A stretch of DNA of 64,000 nucleotides from JAMXLO01 sp963799415. GTDB taxonomy: Bacteria > Pseudomonadota > Alphaproteobacteria > Acetobacterales > Acetobacteraceae. The position numbers and the translations under genes were made by a program. Location: positions 1-64,000 of the forward strand of contig CAWCXI010000020.1 of assembly GCA_963799415.1 (NCBI GenBank), in the 5' to 3' direction. Below the pieces are notes generated by a model. The model was given only the letters and a program-made list of their open reading frames with translations. It was not told where the DNA came from and did no database searches. Numbering within the stretch: position 1 is the stretch's first letter; each line of letters starts with the position of its first letter. Below, one piece after another: positions 1 through 9,238 of this stretch.

Positions 1-135
1 GGAAGCACCCGGGCTGAGGGGCTGGGACACTGGAGATCACCGGCTCGCGGCAGTCACTCTCAGGCACGTGCGGTGCTATATCACGGCGGCCGAAGCAGTG
101 ACTGAACCCGCGCAACGCCACCGCCATTTGAACAA

Positions 136-165
136 TTGACTTGCCAAATCCGCCTGGAATGATAT
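136..165 (+). promoter_or_regulatory. Putative sigma-70-type promoter of the toxin-antitoxin operon
   Basis: A TTGACT hexamer at 136-141 and a TGATAT hexamer at 160-165 are separated by 18 bases, a reasonable match to a housekeeping -35/-10 pair. The predicted transcription start falls near 172, about 45 bases upstream of the antitoxin ATG at 216 and at the left edge of a pair of direct repeats. This is inferred from pattern only. Confidence 0.4.
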
Positions 166-170
166 TACCT

Positions 171-198
171 TATTAGGTCCTGTATTAGGTACTGTATT
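171..198 (+). repeat. Tandem 12-bp direct repeats, probable antitoxin operator
   Basis: Two adjacent 12-base units, TATTAGGTCCTG (171-182) and TATTAGGTACTG (183-194), differ at one base and are followed by a third partial TATT. They lie just downstream of the candidate promoter and 17 bases before the antitoxin start. Phd/YefM-type antitoxins normally repress their own operon by binding repeated sites in this position, so an autoregulatory operator is the simplest reading. Confidence 0.45.
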
Positions 199-215
199 CA
201 CACAGGGCGCGTTCC

Positions 216-503
216 ATGGACATCACCAAAGACATCCAGCCAATGACCACCTTCCGCAATCATTCGGCGGAAATCATGCAGCATCTGAAGGATACCAAGC
301 GCCCGGTAATTCTGACGGTCAACGGCAAGGCGGCGGCGGTCGTGCAGGACGCGGAAGCTTACCAGCACCTTCTCGACCTCGCGGCGGAGGCCAGTGCCGC
401 CGAAGGTATCCGGCAGGGGCTGGAAGATTTGAGGACTGGTCGCACCCGCCCCGCCCGCGTGGTGTTCGACGAAATCCGTGCCGACCATGGCATACCGCGT
501 TGA
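216..503 (+). CDS. Type II toxin-antitoxin system antitoxin, Phd/YefM family
   Basis: This 95-residue protein is the antidote half of a type II toxin-antitoxin pair. Residues 10-50 follow the Phd/YefM DNA-binding fold: a TTFRNHSAEIMQHLK-like helix, then a strand pair containing VILTVNGKAAAVVQ and the AYQHLLD helix. The acidic, probably flexible C-terminus is where such antitoxins wrap their toxin. The gene overlaps the toxin start (487, or 478 if GTG is used), so the two are translationally coupled. Direct repeats and a promoter lie immediately upstream, which fits autorepression by the complex. Family assignment is firm; the subfamily name is not. Confidence 0.85.
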   Translation: MDITKDIQPMTTFRNHSAEIMQHLKDTKRPVILTVNGKAAAVVQDAEAYQHLLDLAAEASAAEGIRQGLEDLRTGRTRPARVVFDEIRADHGIPR

Positions 504-801
504 CCTGACGGAGCGGACAGCCCGTAACCTCAGACGCATCTACCGGACTATCAACGCCGAGGACTCGGCGCGGGCCCGCGATTGGTTCAACGGGTTGGAG
601 AAAGCGGTTTGCAGTCTCGATGAGCACCCGGCGAGAGCGCCGGTCATCCCCGAAGGCGGCAGCTTGCGGCACCTGCTTGATGGGCGAAAGCCGAACATCT
701 ACCGGATTATCTACGCCATCGACGAGCGCAACCGCATCGTTACGGTACTCCACATCCGCCACGGCGCACGTAAGGCATTCGCACCGCCAGGTGGCGACTG
801 A
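487..801 (+). CDS. Type II toxin-antitoxin system toxin, RelE/ParE family
   Basis: This small basic protein is the toxin partner of the upstream antitoxin. It has the RelE/ParE layout: an N-terminal strand (YRVDLTERTARNLRRIY), two helices, then a C-terminal beta-sheet with RHLLDGRKPNIYRIIYAID and VTVLHIRHGARKAF, where conserved arginines usually sit. Toxins of this fold either cleave ribosome-bound mRNA or inhibit gyrase; the sequence alone does not say which. ATG at 487 is preferred because homologues usually begin MAYRV, but an in-frame GTG at 478 is possible. It overlaps the antitoxin by 17 bases, as expected for an intact two-gene module. Confidence 0.83.
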   Translation: MAYRVDLTERTARNLRRIYRTINAEDSARARDWFNGLEKAVCSLDEHPARAPVIPEGGSLRHLLDGRKPNIYRIIYAIDERNRIVTVLHIRHGARKAFAPPGGD

Positions 802-837
802 GCACCGCGACTTCCAGGATTGCAGTGCCAATTCACA

Positions 838-2967
838 CTATGTGCCGCGCAACACGACGAGGGCGTCCACCGCCTTCACGCCCTGACCCGCCGGCAGCAC
901 CATGAGCGGATTGATGTCCAACTCCGCCAGGTGTCCTTCCATGTGCATGGCGAGGTACGACACGCGCACCAGGGTATCCTCGAGCGCCTCGACGTCCGCC
1001 GCCGGCCGTCCGCGAAAGCCCTGGAGCAACCGGGCTCCTTTGACCTCAGCGATCATCGCCTGTGCTTCGCGGCGCGTGATGGGGCAGCGTCGCAGGGCCA
1101 CATCGTTGTAGACCTCGACCATCACGCCGCCACTGCCGAACAGCAGCACCGGGCCCAATTGCGGGTCGCAAGACACGCCAACGATGACTTCTACACCGTC
1201 TCCCACCATCTCCTGCACCGACACGCCGGTGATCCGAGCCTGTGGCGCATAGGCCTTGGCACTGGCCAGGATCTCCGCGTAGGCCGTTCGCACCTGTGCC
1301 GCATCGCCGAGGTTCAGCCGAACGACCCCGGCCTCTGTCTTGTGCAAAATATCCGGCGAATCGACCTTGAGAGCCACCGGAAACCCGAGCTGCTCCGCGG
1401 CCTCGACGGCGGCCTCCGCAGACGTCACCAGGCGCTCACGCGCACTCCCCACGCCCCAGGCCGCCAACAGCTGCTTGCTCTCGGACTCCGAGAGTGTCGG
1501 ACGCCCCAGGCCAAGCGCCTGGGCGATGGCCGCATCCTGCGGCGCCGTGCGCGACGGGGCCGTGGCAAAGCCATCGGCCAGGCGGCGCTCGCGCCATGTA
1601 TGATACGCGAGGCGGCTCCGCAGGCCTCGGGCCAACGTGTCCGGCGTGTAGAAGATCGGTATCCGCGCGCTCTTGAGCTGTGCCAGGCCAGCCTTGGCGT
1701 CCCGGCTTCCTGTCCACAGGAACACCACACCCTTGTCGGTCCGATCACGCTGGCTGATGACCTGCTGAGCCTGGGCGTCCGCCCCGGCACTCGCCACGAC
1801 GAGCGTCCCCATCCGGGGATCATCGATCATATGCTGCATGATCTGTGGGAAGGACTCGCTGTTGGCGAAGCCTGTCACATCGGCAGGATTAGCAGCCCAC
1901 CCGAAGCCCTTCAGGATCCCGTTGATGCCGTCACGCGCCGCGTCGCCAAGCGTCGGCAGGTCGAGACCGGCCTGACCGCACATGTCGGCGGTGAGCGAGC
2001 TGATGCCGCCCGAGTGGGATACCACCGCGATGCCGGGCACGCCGGGCTTGGGGGTGTGGGCCAGGAGGTGCGCGACCTCCAGGAGTTCGTCGTAATCCTG
2101 GACCCGGATCACCCCGTATTGGGCAAAGATCGCATCGTACCGGGCATCCGCGCCGGTCAGCGCCGCGGTATGCGAGCGTGCAGCCCTCGCTCCGAGTTCC
2201 GAACGCCCGATTTTGATGAGGACGATCGGCTTGCCGCGCTCCGCCGCAAGCTTTGCCACTTCGAGGAATTTATCGGCCCGCTTGAAGCCTTCGACAAACC
2301 CGGCGATGACCCGCGTATCAGGATCGTCCAGCAGATAGCGGGCAAAGTCGGAAAAATCGAGGTCCGCCTCGTTTCCGGTCGAGATGATGTAGCTGAAGCC
2401 GATGCCGTTCTCCACCGCCCGCACCAGGAACGGCCCGAACGCCGTCGCCCCGCTTTGGCACACCAGGCCGATCGGCCCGCTCAGACCATCCGCCCCGCGC
2501 GAGGACGAGGTAGCCCAGATGTCGCGGCTGACATTCGCGAGCCCCAAGCAGTTGGGACCGCTGACACGCATGCCCGAGGCGCGGGCAAATTCACCCAATT
2601 CCCCCTGCAGATCGCGCCGGTCGTCCACGCCGCGCTCGGCAAAGCCCGCCGAGATCACGATCGCTGATCCCGCCCCCTTGCGGTGGCTCTCCTGGAGGAC
2701 ATCGAGCACCTGGTCGTAGGGCACCACGATGCCCACCACGTCGGGGGCCTCCGGCAGGTCCGTCACACTCGGGTACGACTTCACCCCCATGATTTCGTCA
2801 TACCGCGGGTTCACGGCATAAACCCGCACTCGGTCTTTGGCCTTGAGCGCGGCCGCCAGAAACCGCCCGCCATACTGCATCCGCGGCGTCGCGCCCACGA
2901 TCGCAATGGAGCGCGGGTTGAGCATCTTGTGGATCGACGCCATCTGTGATTCTGTCCAGAACTCCAT
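838..2967 (-). CDS. Acyl-CoA synthetase (NDP-forming), acetate-CoA ligase family
   Basis: This 709-residue protein should join an acyl group to CoA with ATP cleavage to ADP, through a phosphohistidine. Residues 10-140 form a CoA-binding Rossmann domain (SIAIVGATPR), about 160-450 form the succinyl-CoA-ligase-like part, and about 490-709 form an ATP-grasp domain (VALKVDSPDILHKTEAG). The SHTAAL motif carries the expected phosphoryl-accepting His near residue 266. The open frame extends to 3210, but the ATG at 2967 has AGGGG five bases upstream and gives the normal family length. It is one continuous polypeptide, as in many bacteria, rather than separate alpha and beta subunits. The acyl substrate is unknown. 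Confidence 0.88.
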   Translation of the reverse strand: MEFWTESQMASIHKMLNPRSIAIVGATPRMQYGGRFLAAALKAKDRVRVYAVNPRYDEIMGVKSYPSVTDLPEAPDVVGIVVPYDQVLDVLQESHRKGAGSAIVISAGFAERGVDDRRDLQGELGEFARASGMRVSGPNCLGLANVSRDIWATSSSRGADGLSGPIGLVCQSGATAFGPFLVRAVENGIGFSYIISTGNEADLDFSDFARYLLDDPDTRVIAGFVEGFKRADKFLEVAKLAAERGKPIVLIKIGRSELGARAARSHTAALTGADARYDAIFAQYGVIRVQDYDELLEVAHLLAHTPKPGVPGIAVVSHSGGISSLTADMCGQAGLDLPTLGDAARDGINGILKGFGWAANPADVTGFANSESFPQIMQHMIDDPRMGTLVVASAGADAQAQQVISQRDRTDKGVVFLWTGSRDAKAGLAQLKSARIPIFYTPDTLARGLRSRLAYHTWRERRLADGFATAPSRTAPQDAAIAQALGLGRPTLSESESKQLLAAWGVGSARERLVTSAEAAVEAAEQLGFPVALKVDSPDILHKTEAGVVRLNLGDAAQVRTAYAEILASAKAYAPQARITGVSVQEMVGDGVEVIVGVSCDPQLGPVLLFGSGGVMVEVYNDVALRRCPITRREAQAMIAEVKGARLLQGFRGRPAADVEALEDTLVRVSYLAMHMEGHLAELDINPLMVLPAGQGVKAVDALVVLRGT

Positions 2968-3284
2968 GACATCCCCTGCAAGAACGTGGCCCGTCGGGTC
3001 GGCAAGCCTTCGCTCCCGATGTTCTCGCATCATTGGCTGAAGCAGAGCGCTCGCTGTCAATCGGCACCGAAAATGCGCCCCCGCGGGATCGTCGGCGCGC
3101 CTTCCATGCTCGCTGAGCACGTCGTCTGCCCGGGCCGGCCGATCACGTCGCGGATCGCGCGTTCGTTCGCTAGCAAAAGCGTCCGTCAGATGCGGCGAGA
3201 ATTCTTGCACGCAGCGAAGGTGGCGCCGGTTTGCGCGCTGGGATCTTCCGAATGCGGAAGACCCCAGGGCGCACGCGGCTTTTC
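2968..3284. other. Intergenic region with a short hairpin
   Basis: No gene is supported here. The only structure noticed is a 7-bp inverted repeat with a 4-base loop at 3244-3261 (TCTTCCG / CGGAAGA), just downstream of the carboxylesterase stop on the minus strand. It could aid transcription termination, but there is no T-tract. The region also supplies the 5' side of the acyl-CoA synthetase gene. Confidence 0.4.
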
Positions 3285-4954
3285 CTACTCTCCCACCTGC
3301 GCTTGAGGTCCTGTCAGTGGTCTGAGAGCGTGCCAGAAGTCACATTGATGATCCTGGGCAAATTGAAACTCCGCTTGGGGTCTGGGTGCGTCCAGCGACT
3401 GCATTGGATTGCTTCTCATCTGATCGAAGCTTCGCCAGCGAGGTACATTCTTCAGGCTGTTTGGGTCACCATTTGTGGCGAAGGCAGTCCAGTAGCGCTT
3501 CATGCGGGTTGCTAGTTCGAGTTGCGCTGGCGTCAGTGCGGGCGTGCCGGGGATCGTCAGTGCACTCATGTTAAAGAGGTACTGCAGTTCGCTGAAATGT
3601 GCCGCCCCATAGGGGAAACTTACCGGGGGGGCGACGATCGACGGAGCATTTTCGTCACGAAGCTCGTACGCCCACACTGGGACAAGCGCGGACAACAACT
3701 TGTCCATTTCAAATGCCGGACAGCTTATGGTCCCATCGGTAATCACCTGCGCGGCAGCAAGGTCCGGACTTGGGTAGGCGCTGAGCGGATATTCCTGGAT
3801 AATAGCTGGAATGTCGCTGGTCGGATATCCGGTTCCTGGAAGGAATGAACCGAATGTCTCGAGAGCCGCTTGATAGCCGCTTGCCTGCAGCGGTGCTCCT
3901 GCCAGATCGAAGGAAAAAGCAATCACCAGGCGGAACTCGTCGTGATTTGTACCGTTTAGAATCGGCACTCGGTTGAAGTCACCGCTGGCGAGTGCATCTG
4001 CGGGAGGTCCGGTAAGTAATTTCCCATCGATGATCGCGCCGGTCTCTGTCGCCTGATTGGTCAGCAGCTCCGACACCGGCACGGCACGCAGACATGCCGC
4101 AATCTGCTGTTGAGTCCCCTGATCGCAGCCAACCTTTCCTGCCAAGGCAACGCCATCGGTCTCGGATTGCCGAAGCGTGATATAGTCGGGAGCCCGCTTT
4201 CGATGATCGCTTTTTGGAACAATCCAGACGCAAGCGGTGACACGAGATGTGCGTAGATTGAGATCCCGCCCGCGGATTCACCAAATATCGTGATGTTGTC
4301 GGGGTCTCCACCGAGTCCTGGGATGTTGCGCTTGAGCCATTTGAGCGCCAGTTGCTGATCCATCAGGGCATAGTTGGCGAGTAGGTGATGCTCGGAATCC
4401 AGCGCGGGGTGGGCGAAGAGGCCAAGCGCGCTGAGCCGATAGTCGATCGTGACAACGATGACATTGCCTTCTTCGACAAGCCCAGTGGGGTCATATGCTG
4501 CACCGTTGCCCCCCGTGAAACCGCCGCCATGTATCCAAACCATGACGGGAAGCTTTCGCTCCCAGAGCTGCGATCCAGCCGTGGTTACAGGCACATAGAT
4601 ATTCAGGAACAGGCAATCCTCAGACGAGGATGGTGTCCCCCAGGGGCTCGTACCCTGCGCGCAGTTATTGCCGACTGAGTTGCATCCAGTTTCTGTTGTC
4701 CCCGGGCAACTGGTTGCGGTGGGCGCCAGCGCAAGTCGCCAACGGGCGGCGTTGCGTAGCGAACGCCGAGGAATTCGTCGACGCTGCCGACTTCGACGCC
4801 GGAGAGCACTCCTTGTTCCACTGTAGCAGTTGGCGCGGCGGCGAATGCCGGTGCGCCGAGGACTAGCGCCAATAAGGCGACGACGTGGGATATCGCACGA
4901 GCCCACGACTAACCGGAATATGCGCTTGCGGACACGGATCGCCGTTCTCGTCAT
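3285..4954 (-). pseudogene. Carboxylesterase type B, frameshifted
   Basis: The encoded enzyme would be an exported type B carboxylesterase of about 550 residues. The ATG at 4954 has a strong GGAGGGAGGGA ribosome-binding site and opens a signal-peptide-like start (MTRTAIRVRKRIFRLV). The frame then shifts near 4900 to a segment ending VLGAPAFAAAP, shifts near 4675 to a segment with VMVWIHGGGFTGG (oxyanion hole) and TIFGESAGG (nucleophile Ser), and shifts near 4190 to the C-terminal segment starting DYITLRQSETDG. The C-terminal part keeps family residues to the stop at 3285. Three shifts make it non-functional as written, though motif retention means indel errors cannot be excluded. GC content is visibly lower than in the surrounding genes, suggesting transfer. 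Confidence 0.8.
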
Positions 4955-5324
4955 TATTCGTTCCCTCCCTCCAAACTCTGAGGCGCCAAGTCTCGCAGTT
5001 GGCTTGGTCACCACGCTCGGCCTGATTGGACACCTATCGAGGCGATGCCTCAGACTTTTTCTTGGCCGAGAGACCAATCGATATTGCGCATGATGCTGTC
5101 GCGATCCGGCAAGCATAATAATATGAATTCTGGGTGATGCGTCGGATCGGCGCCATTTCTGCTCTACGCCTTCGCGGCCAATGGGTGCGCTGGGAGATGC
5201 CGCCAACGCGAGCGCATTGGTCGACCATGACTGATCCCATCGGCGGCTCTTGCTGGGCGATCGGATTTGGTCCAACGGGACCTGTTCTCGTTGGCGGCCG
5301 CTTGTTACGCTCCACCGGCCACCT
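4955..5324. other. Divergent intergenic region, lower GC
   Basis: This stretch separates the minus-strand carboxylesterase from the plus-strand MBL-fold gene and holds no supported coding sequence. Its base composition is noticeably lower in GC than the flanking housekeeping DNA. Promoters for both divergent genes should lie here, but no convincing -35/-10 pair was singled out. A strong ribosome-binding site for the right-hand gene follows at 5325-5336. Confidence 0.4.
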
Positions 5325-5341
5325 AGAAGGAGGAAGCCAAA

Positions 5342-6217
5342 GTGCGGAAGATCGAGATCGGTGACGTCACCATCGACGCTGTGATTGAACGCGAAGGGCC
5401 ATGGCGGCGACCGCAGGACTTCTTTCCGGCCTACGATGAGGCCACCTTCAAGCGGCACCTGCAGGTGATGGAACCGGAGGTGTTCGATCCCGTGTCAGGG
5501 ATGATGTTCATCACGTATCAGACTTTCGTCGTCCGGACGCCGCGGCACACCATCCTGGTGGACACCTGCACAGGGGAAGACAAAGGGCATCCGCCACCAT
5601 TCGATTTCCCCGGCAAGGAGCGCTGGCGGAAAGAACTGTTTGCTCTGGGCGTCAGCTACGAGAAGATTGACTACGTGTTCTGCACGCATCTCCATATTGA
5701 CCACACAGGCTGGAATACAACGCTGCGCGACGGACGTTGGGTGCCCACGTTCCCGAATGCAAGGTATGTGTTCCACAAGAGAGAATACGCGGCCTGGGAA
5801 GCGGAGCACGCGCGAGGCGCCAATCCTCCTGGCACGGTATTCCGCGATAACTGCCTGCCGATCGTGGAAGCCGGCCAGGCCCTGCTCGTGGATGACGACT
5901 ACGCTTTGGATGACACCATCACGTTGACGCCGACGCCCGGTCACTCGCCCTGCCATTGCTGCGTTAATATCTTGTCGCGCGGCCAGCGGGCGGTCGTAAC
6001 TGGGGACATGATGCACCACGCGATTCAGTGCCGGGAGCTCGATTGGTCTCCGGGGGTTGATTGGGATCCGAAGGAGGCGGCGGTGTCGCGCCGGCGGTTC
6101 TTATCGTCCGTCGCGGATACCGATACGCTGCTACTGCCGATCCATTTTCCCGCGCCGACAGTGGGGTTGGTGACGGCCGATGGCGATCGCTTCCATTACC
6201 GATTCAAGCGGGAGTAG
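5342..6217 (+). CDS. MBL-fold metallo-hydrolase
   Basis: This 291-residue protein has the metallo-beta-lactamase fold, with a two-metal hydrolase site. The signature is THLHIDHTGW, giving H116, H118, D120 and H121; further ligands are H201 (TPGHSPCH), D222 (VTGDMMHH) and H268 (LLPIHFPAP). No signal peptide is seen, so it is probably cytoplasmic. The overall layout (an extended N-terminus with FDPVSGMMFITYQ, then the metal site) resembles lactonase-like or quorum-quenching-type members, but no substrate can be assigned. The start is GTG at 5342, chosen because AGAAGGAGGAAG at 5325-5336 sits at the right distance. Confidence 0.87.
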   Translation: MRKIEIGDVTIDAVIEREGPWRRPQDFFPAYDEATFKRHLQVMEPEVFDPVSGMMFITYQTFVVRTPRHTILVDTCTGEDKGHPPPFDFPGKERWRKELFALGVSYEKIDYVFCTHLHIDHTGWNTTLRDGRWVPTFPNARYVFHKREYAAWEAEHARGANPPGTVFRDNCLPIVEAGQALLVDDDYALDDTITLTPTPGHSPCHCCVNILSRGQRAVVTGDMMHHAIQCRELDWSPGVDWDPKEAAVSRRRFLSSVADTDTLLLPIHFPAPTVGLVTADGDRFHYRFKRE

Positions 6218-6390
6218 CTGCGCAGGAGCCGCGCGGTCGCGGGTGGCAGGGCGGTGTCTGCCAGCCTTGCACCGCACCTGCTGCAGTCTTAGCCGCTTTT
6301 CGCCGCGAACGCCTTATGTCGGGGTAGCACGACCGAGCAGTTGGACATTGACTGCGGTCGCTTTACCAGTCCGCCGATAGTTCAGCCGGG

Positions 6391-7155
6391 ATGGGAGCAC
6401 ATATCATGACCTTCGCGGTCGCCCGCCACGTCGCGCTTCACACGGCCTTCGCTATTGCGATGAGCCTGACAATGCTTGTCTCAACCGGCGCGGCTCCTGT
6501 ATGCGCGCAGGATTACGCCGCGATTATTGCGCAGGCCGACCGCACGGAGGCCGATCGCATGACAGACAAACGGCGTGATCCGGTAGATCTTCTTGCCTTC
6601 ACCGGACCAAAGGCGGGATGGACTGTACTCGATATGGGGGCCGGCGCTGGCTATAGCACCGAACTCATGGCCCGTTCCGTCGGCCCGACCGGCAAGGTCT
6701 ACGGGCAGGTTGACGAGGAATCCGAGAAGCTGCGCTCCAGAATGACGACGCCGGCGATGAGCAACGTCACTTTACTCGTGCGACCGTCGGACGATCCGGT
6801 CGCTGCAGATTTACACAGTCTCGACCTCATCACCTTCTATTTTGCCTATCATGACACGACTTATATGAGGATCGATCGCGCCAAAATGAACAAGGCAATG
6901 TTTACGGCGCTCAAGCCAGGCGGCTTTCTTGTTATCGCAGACCACTCAGCTCGGCCTGAAGACGGCGCAGCAGTTGGCAAGACTTATCACCGGATTGCGG
7001 AGCAGACATTGCGCTCGGAGGTCGAGGCGGCGGGATTCAAATTTGTCGCCGACGCCGCCTTCCTGCGCCATCCTGAGGACACGCGCACGAACATTGTGTT
7101 CCGCAATCCCACGCCGGTCGACGAATTCGTGTTGAAGTTCCAAAAACCGATGTGA
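6391..7155 (+). CDS. Exported class I SAM-dependent methyltransferase
   Basis: The 254-residue product has an N-terminal hydrophobic segment (about residues 12-33, AFAIAMSLTMLVSTGAAPV) ending in a plausible signal peptidase site before QDYAAII. It is followed by a Rossmann methyltransferase domain: VLDMGAGAGYSTELMAR is SAM-binding motif I, LDLITFYFAYHD is the acidic post-motif region, and LKPGGFLVIADHS is the late strand. The pattern matches the predicted methyltransferases of COG4798, several of which carry signal peptides. SAM is not known to be abundant outside the cytoplasm, so export is puzzling. An alternative start is the ATG at 6406. It sits alone, downstream of the MBL gene by about 170 bases. 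Confidence 0.8.
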   Translation: MGAHIMTFAVARHVALHTAFAIAMSLTMLVSTGAAPVCAQDYAAIIAQADRTEADRMTDKRRDPVDLLAFTGPKAGWTVLDMGAGAGYSTELMARSVGPTGKVYGQVDEESEKLRSRMTTPAMSNVTLLVRPSDDPVAADLHSLDLITFYFAYHDTTYMRIDRAKMNKAMFTALKPGGFLVIADHSARPEDGAAVGKTYHRIAEQTLRSEVEAAGFKFVADAAFLRHPEDTRTNIVFRNPTPVDEFVLKFQKPM

Positions 7156-7395
7156 GATCCAGGGATGCATAGAACACTACTGCCCCCGCGTCGTTGATTT
7201 TGCGGTTGCTGTCTGAAGCGCGATCGGGCAGTCGACGAAATTGGCCGGTTCACGCGCGGGTAAGGCCCGTGCGCATGCGGCATCCCGGGCGCGATCCAGA
7301 GTTGCCCACAGCGCCGCACTTCGTTCAGGGACCGGGGCAGCCACATTCCGCACTTGACGCCCGCAGCCACGGGCTTGGCACGCGGGCGAGTGCCG

Positions 7396-8340
7396 CTATC
7401 CGCCCGGCGCGCCCTGTGCCTCGACGTACAGCGCATACACCGACTGGCTCGCCGCCATGAACAGCCGGTTCCGCTTCACGCCGCCAAAGCAGACATTGGC
7501 ACAGCGCTCCGGCAGCAGGATGCGGCCGATCAGCTTGCCGTCGGGCGCGAACACCGCGACGCCATCCTCACCCTCGCCGCCGGAGAAGCCGCACCAGACA
7601 TTGCCCTCGGTGTCGCAGCGGATGCCGTCGGCATAGCCTTGCGTATCGAAGAACACGCGGCCATTCACCGCCTTGGTGCCATCGACGATCTCGTACACAT
7701 GCGTGGTCTTCGGCGCCGCCGGCGTATCCACCACGTACAGCCGCGATTCATCGGGCGAGAACGCCAGGCCGTTCGGCCGAGCCATGTCATCGATCGCCAC
7801 CGTCAGCTCGCCGGTCCTGCCGTCGATGCGGTAAACGCGGTACGGCAACTCCGGCGTGCCCTTGTGGCCCAGGTAGTTGCCGCGAATGCCGGCACCGTTG
7901 TCGCTGAACCAGATCGAGCCGTCAGACTTCACCACCACGTCGTTCGGCCCGGTCAGCCGCTTGCCGTCGAAGCGATCGGCCAGCACGGTGATCGTGCCGT
8001 CGTATTCGGTGCGGGTCAGCCGCTGGCGGCCCATCTCGCAGGTGATCAGCCGACCCTGCCGATCGCGCGTATTGCCGTTGGCATAATGCGACGGCTTGCG
8101 GAACACGCTGACCGCCCCGGTCTCCTCGTCCCACCGCATGATGCGGTCGTTCGGGATGTCGCTGAACAGCAGTTGCCGCGTGTCGCCAAACCACACCGGG
8201 CCTTCGGTGAAGCGGCAATCGCAGGCGATGCGTTCGATCGCCGCGTGGCCGAGCGCGATACTGTCGAAGCGCGGATCGAGCGAGACGATGTCTGGATCCG
8301 GATAGCGGATCGGCGCCGTCTGCTCCCATCGTGACGTCAT
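7396..8340 (-). CDS. SMP-30/gluconolactonase/LRE family protein
   Basis: This 314-residue six-bladed beta-propeller belongs to the SMP-30/gluconolactonase family, which hydrolyses sugar lactones or related esters with one divalent metal. Supporting motifs are FTEGPVWFGDTRQLLFSDIP near the N-terminus (metal-ligand Glu), GRLITCEMGRQRLTRTE, LTGPNDVVVKSDGSIWFSD (ligand Asn) and PNGLAFSPDESRLYVVDT (ligand Asn/Asp). The open frame runs far upstream, but ATG at 8340 has AGGAGG in front and gives the usual length. It is divergent from the LLM oxidoreductase at 8404. The true substrate may be a non-sugar lactone. Confidence 0.88.
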   Translation of the reverse strand: MTSRWEQTAPIRYPDPDIVSLDPRFDSIALGHAAIERIACDCRFTEGPVWFGDTRQLLFSDIPNDRIMRWDEETGAVSVFRKPSHYANGNTRDRQGRLITCEMGRQRLTRTEYDGTITVLADRFDGKRLTGPNDVVVKSDGSIWFSDNGAGIRGNYLGHKGTPELPYRVYRIDGRTGELTVAIDDMARPNGLAFSPDESRLYVVDTPAAPKTTHVYEIVDGTKAVNGRVFFDTQGYADGIRCDTEGNVWCGFSGGEGEDGVAVFAPDGKLIGRILLPERCANVCFGGVKRNRLFMAASQSVYALYVEAQGAPGG

Positions 8341-8403
8341 GTCCGGTTTCCTCCTGTTGCCATTCGGCGCATTCTGCGGCGCACGATCGGAAGGGACAAC
8401 ATC

Positions 8404-9225
8404 ATGCAGCTTGGCATCCATCTGCCACATGCCGGCGAGCAGGCAACTCCGGCGCTGATCCGGCGCCATGCAATACGCGCCGAGGCGCTGGGGTTCGCCG
8501 ATGTCTGGGTCAGCGAGCACATCATCGTGCCGCGCAAGGAGTTCCCGCGCTCGCCGCTGTTCTATGATCCGGTGGTGACGCTGAGCTATGTCGCGGCGGT
8601 GACCGAACGCGTGCGGCTCGGGACCACGGTACTGGTGCTGCCGATGCGGCATCCGTTGCCACTGGCGAAGGAACTGGCGAGCCTGCACAATCTGTCGAAC
8701 GGACGGCTGATCCTGGGTGCCGGCGTCGGCTGGCTGGAGCCGGAGTTCGCCGCCCTCGGTGTGCCGTTCCGCGAGCGTGGACGCCGGATGGACGAAGGCA
8801 TCGCGATGATGCGCGCGGTGTGGACGCAGGACCCGGTGACGTTCGAGGCGAAATACATTCCGGCGAAGATCGAGGACATGACGATGCTGCCGCTGCCGAT
8901 CGGTCGCATTCCGTTGTGGATCGGCGGCAGCTCCGACGCGGCGCTGAAGCGGACGGCGCGCATTGCCGATGGCTGGCACGGCTCGCGTGAGACACCCGAG
9001 GAAGCCGCGCCAATCGTGCAGCGTCTGCGCGCGGCGCGGCCGGGCGCAGACTTCACCATCTCGATGCGGACCCAGTGGAACGGCAAGGATCAGGGCGAGC
9101 TGCGCGATCGGGTCGCGGCGTACGAGGCGGTTGGCGTGCAGCATCTGCTGATCGCACCGGTGAACCGCGAGGTGGACGATTGGGACGAGGTGATCGAGGG
9201 TGCGGGGCGGATGGTGACGGGATAG
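8404..9225 (+). CDS. LLM class F420- or flavin-dependent oxidoreductase
   Basis: This 273-residue TIM-barrel protein belongs to the luciferase-like monooxygenase superfamily. It opens with MQLGIHLPHAGEQATP and carries the LGFADVWVSEHI segment, LSNGRLILGAGVGWLEPEF and IPLWIGGSSDAALKRTARIADGW, the standard F420/FMN-binding surroundings. The length and the IGGSSDAAL block fit the TIGR03619-like F420-dependent group, but cofactor choice cannot be decided from sequence. It is divergently placed from the lactonase with 63 bases between starts, so the two may be co-controlled. The remnant of a LysE exporter follows 13 bases downstream. Confidence 0.86.
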   Translation: MQLGIHLPHAGEQATPALIRRHAIRAEALGFADVWVSEHIIVPRKEFPRSPLFYDPVVTLSYVAAVTERVRLGTTVLVLPMRHPLPLAKELASLHNLSNGRLILGAGVGWLEPEFAALGVPFRERGRRMDEGIAMMRAVWTQDPVTFEAKYIPAKIEDMTMLPLPIGRIPLWIGGSSDAALKRTARIADGWHGSRETPEEAAPIVQRLRAARPGADFTISMRTQWNGKDQGELRDRVAAYEAVGVQHLLIAPVNREVDDWDEVIEGAGRMVTG

Positions 9226-9238
9226 GTGAATTCAAGTC

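Noticed and set aside
820..2667. Long plus-strand open frame of 615 codons
   Set aside because: It lies opposite the acyl-CoA synthetase, lacks any domain pattern, and is rich in Arg/His as expected of a high-GC antisense frame.
2968..3210. N-terminal extension of the acyl-CoA synthetase
   Set aside because: The extra 81 residues are Arg-rich and unrelated to the family, and a good ribosome-binding site precedes the internal ATG at 2967.
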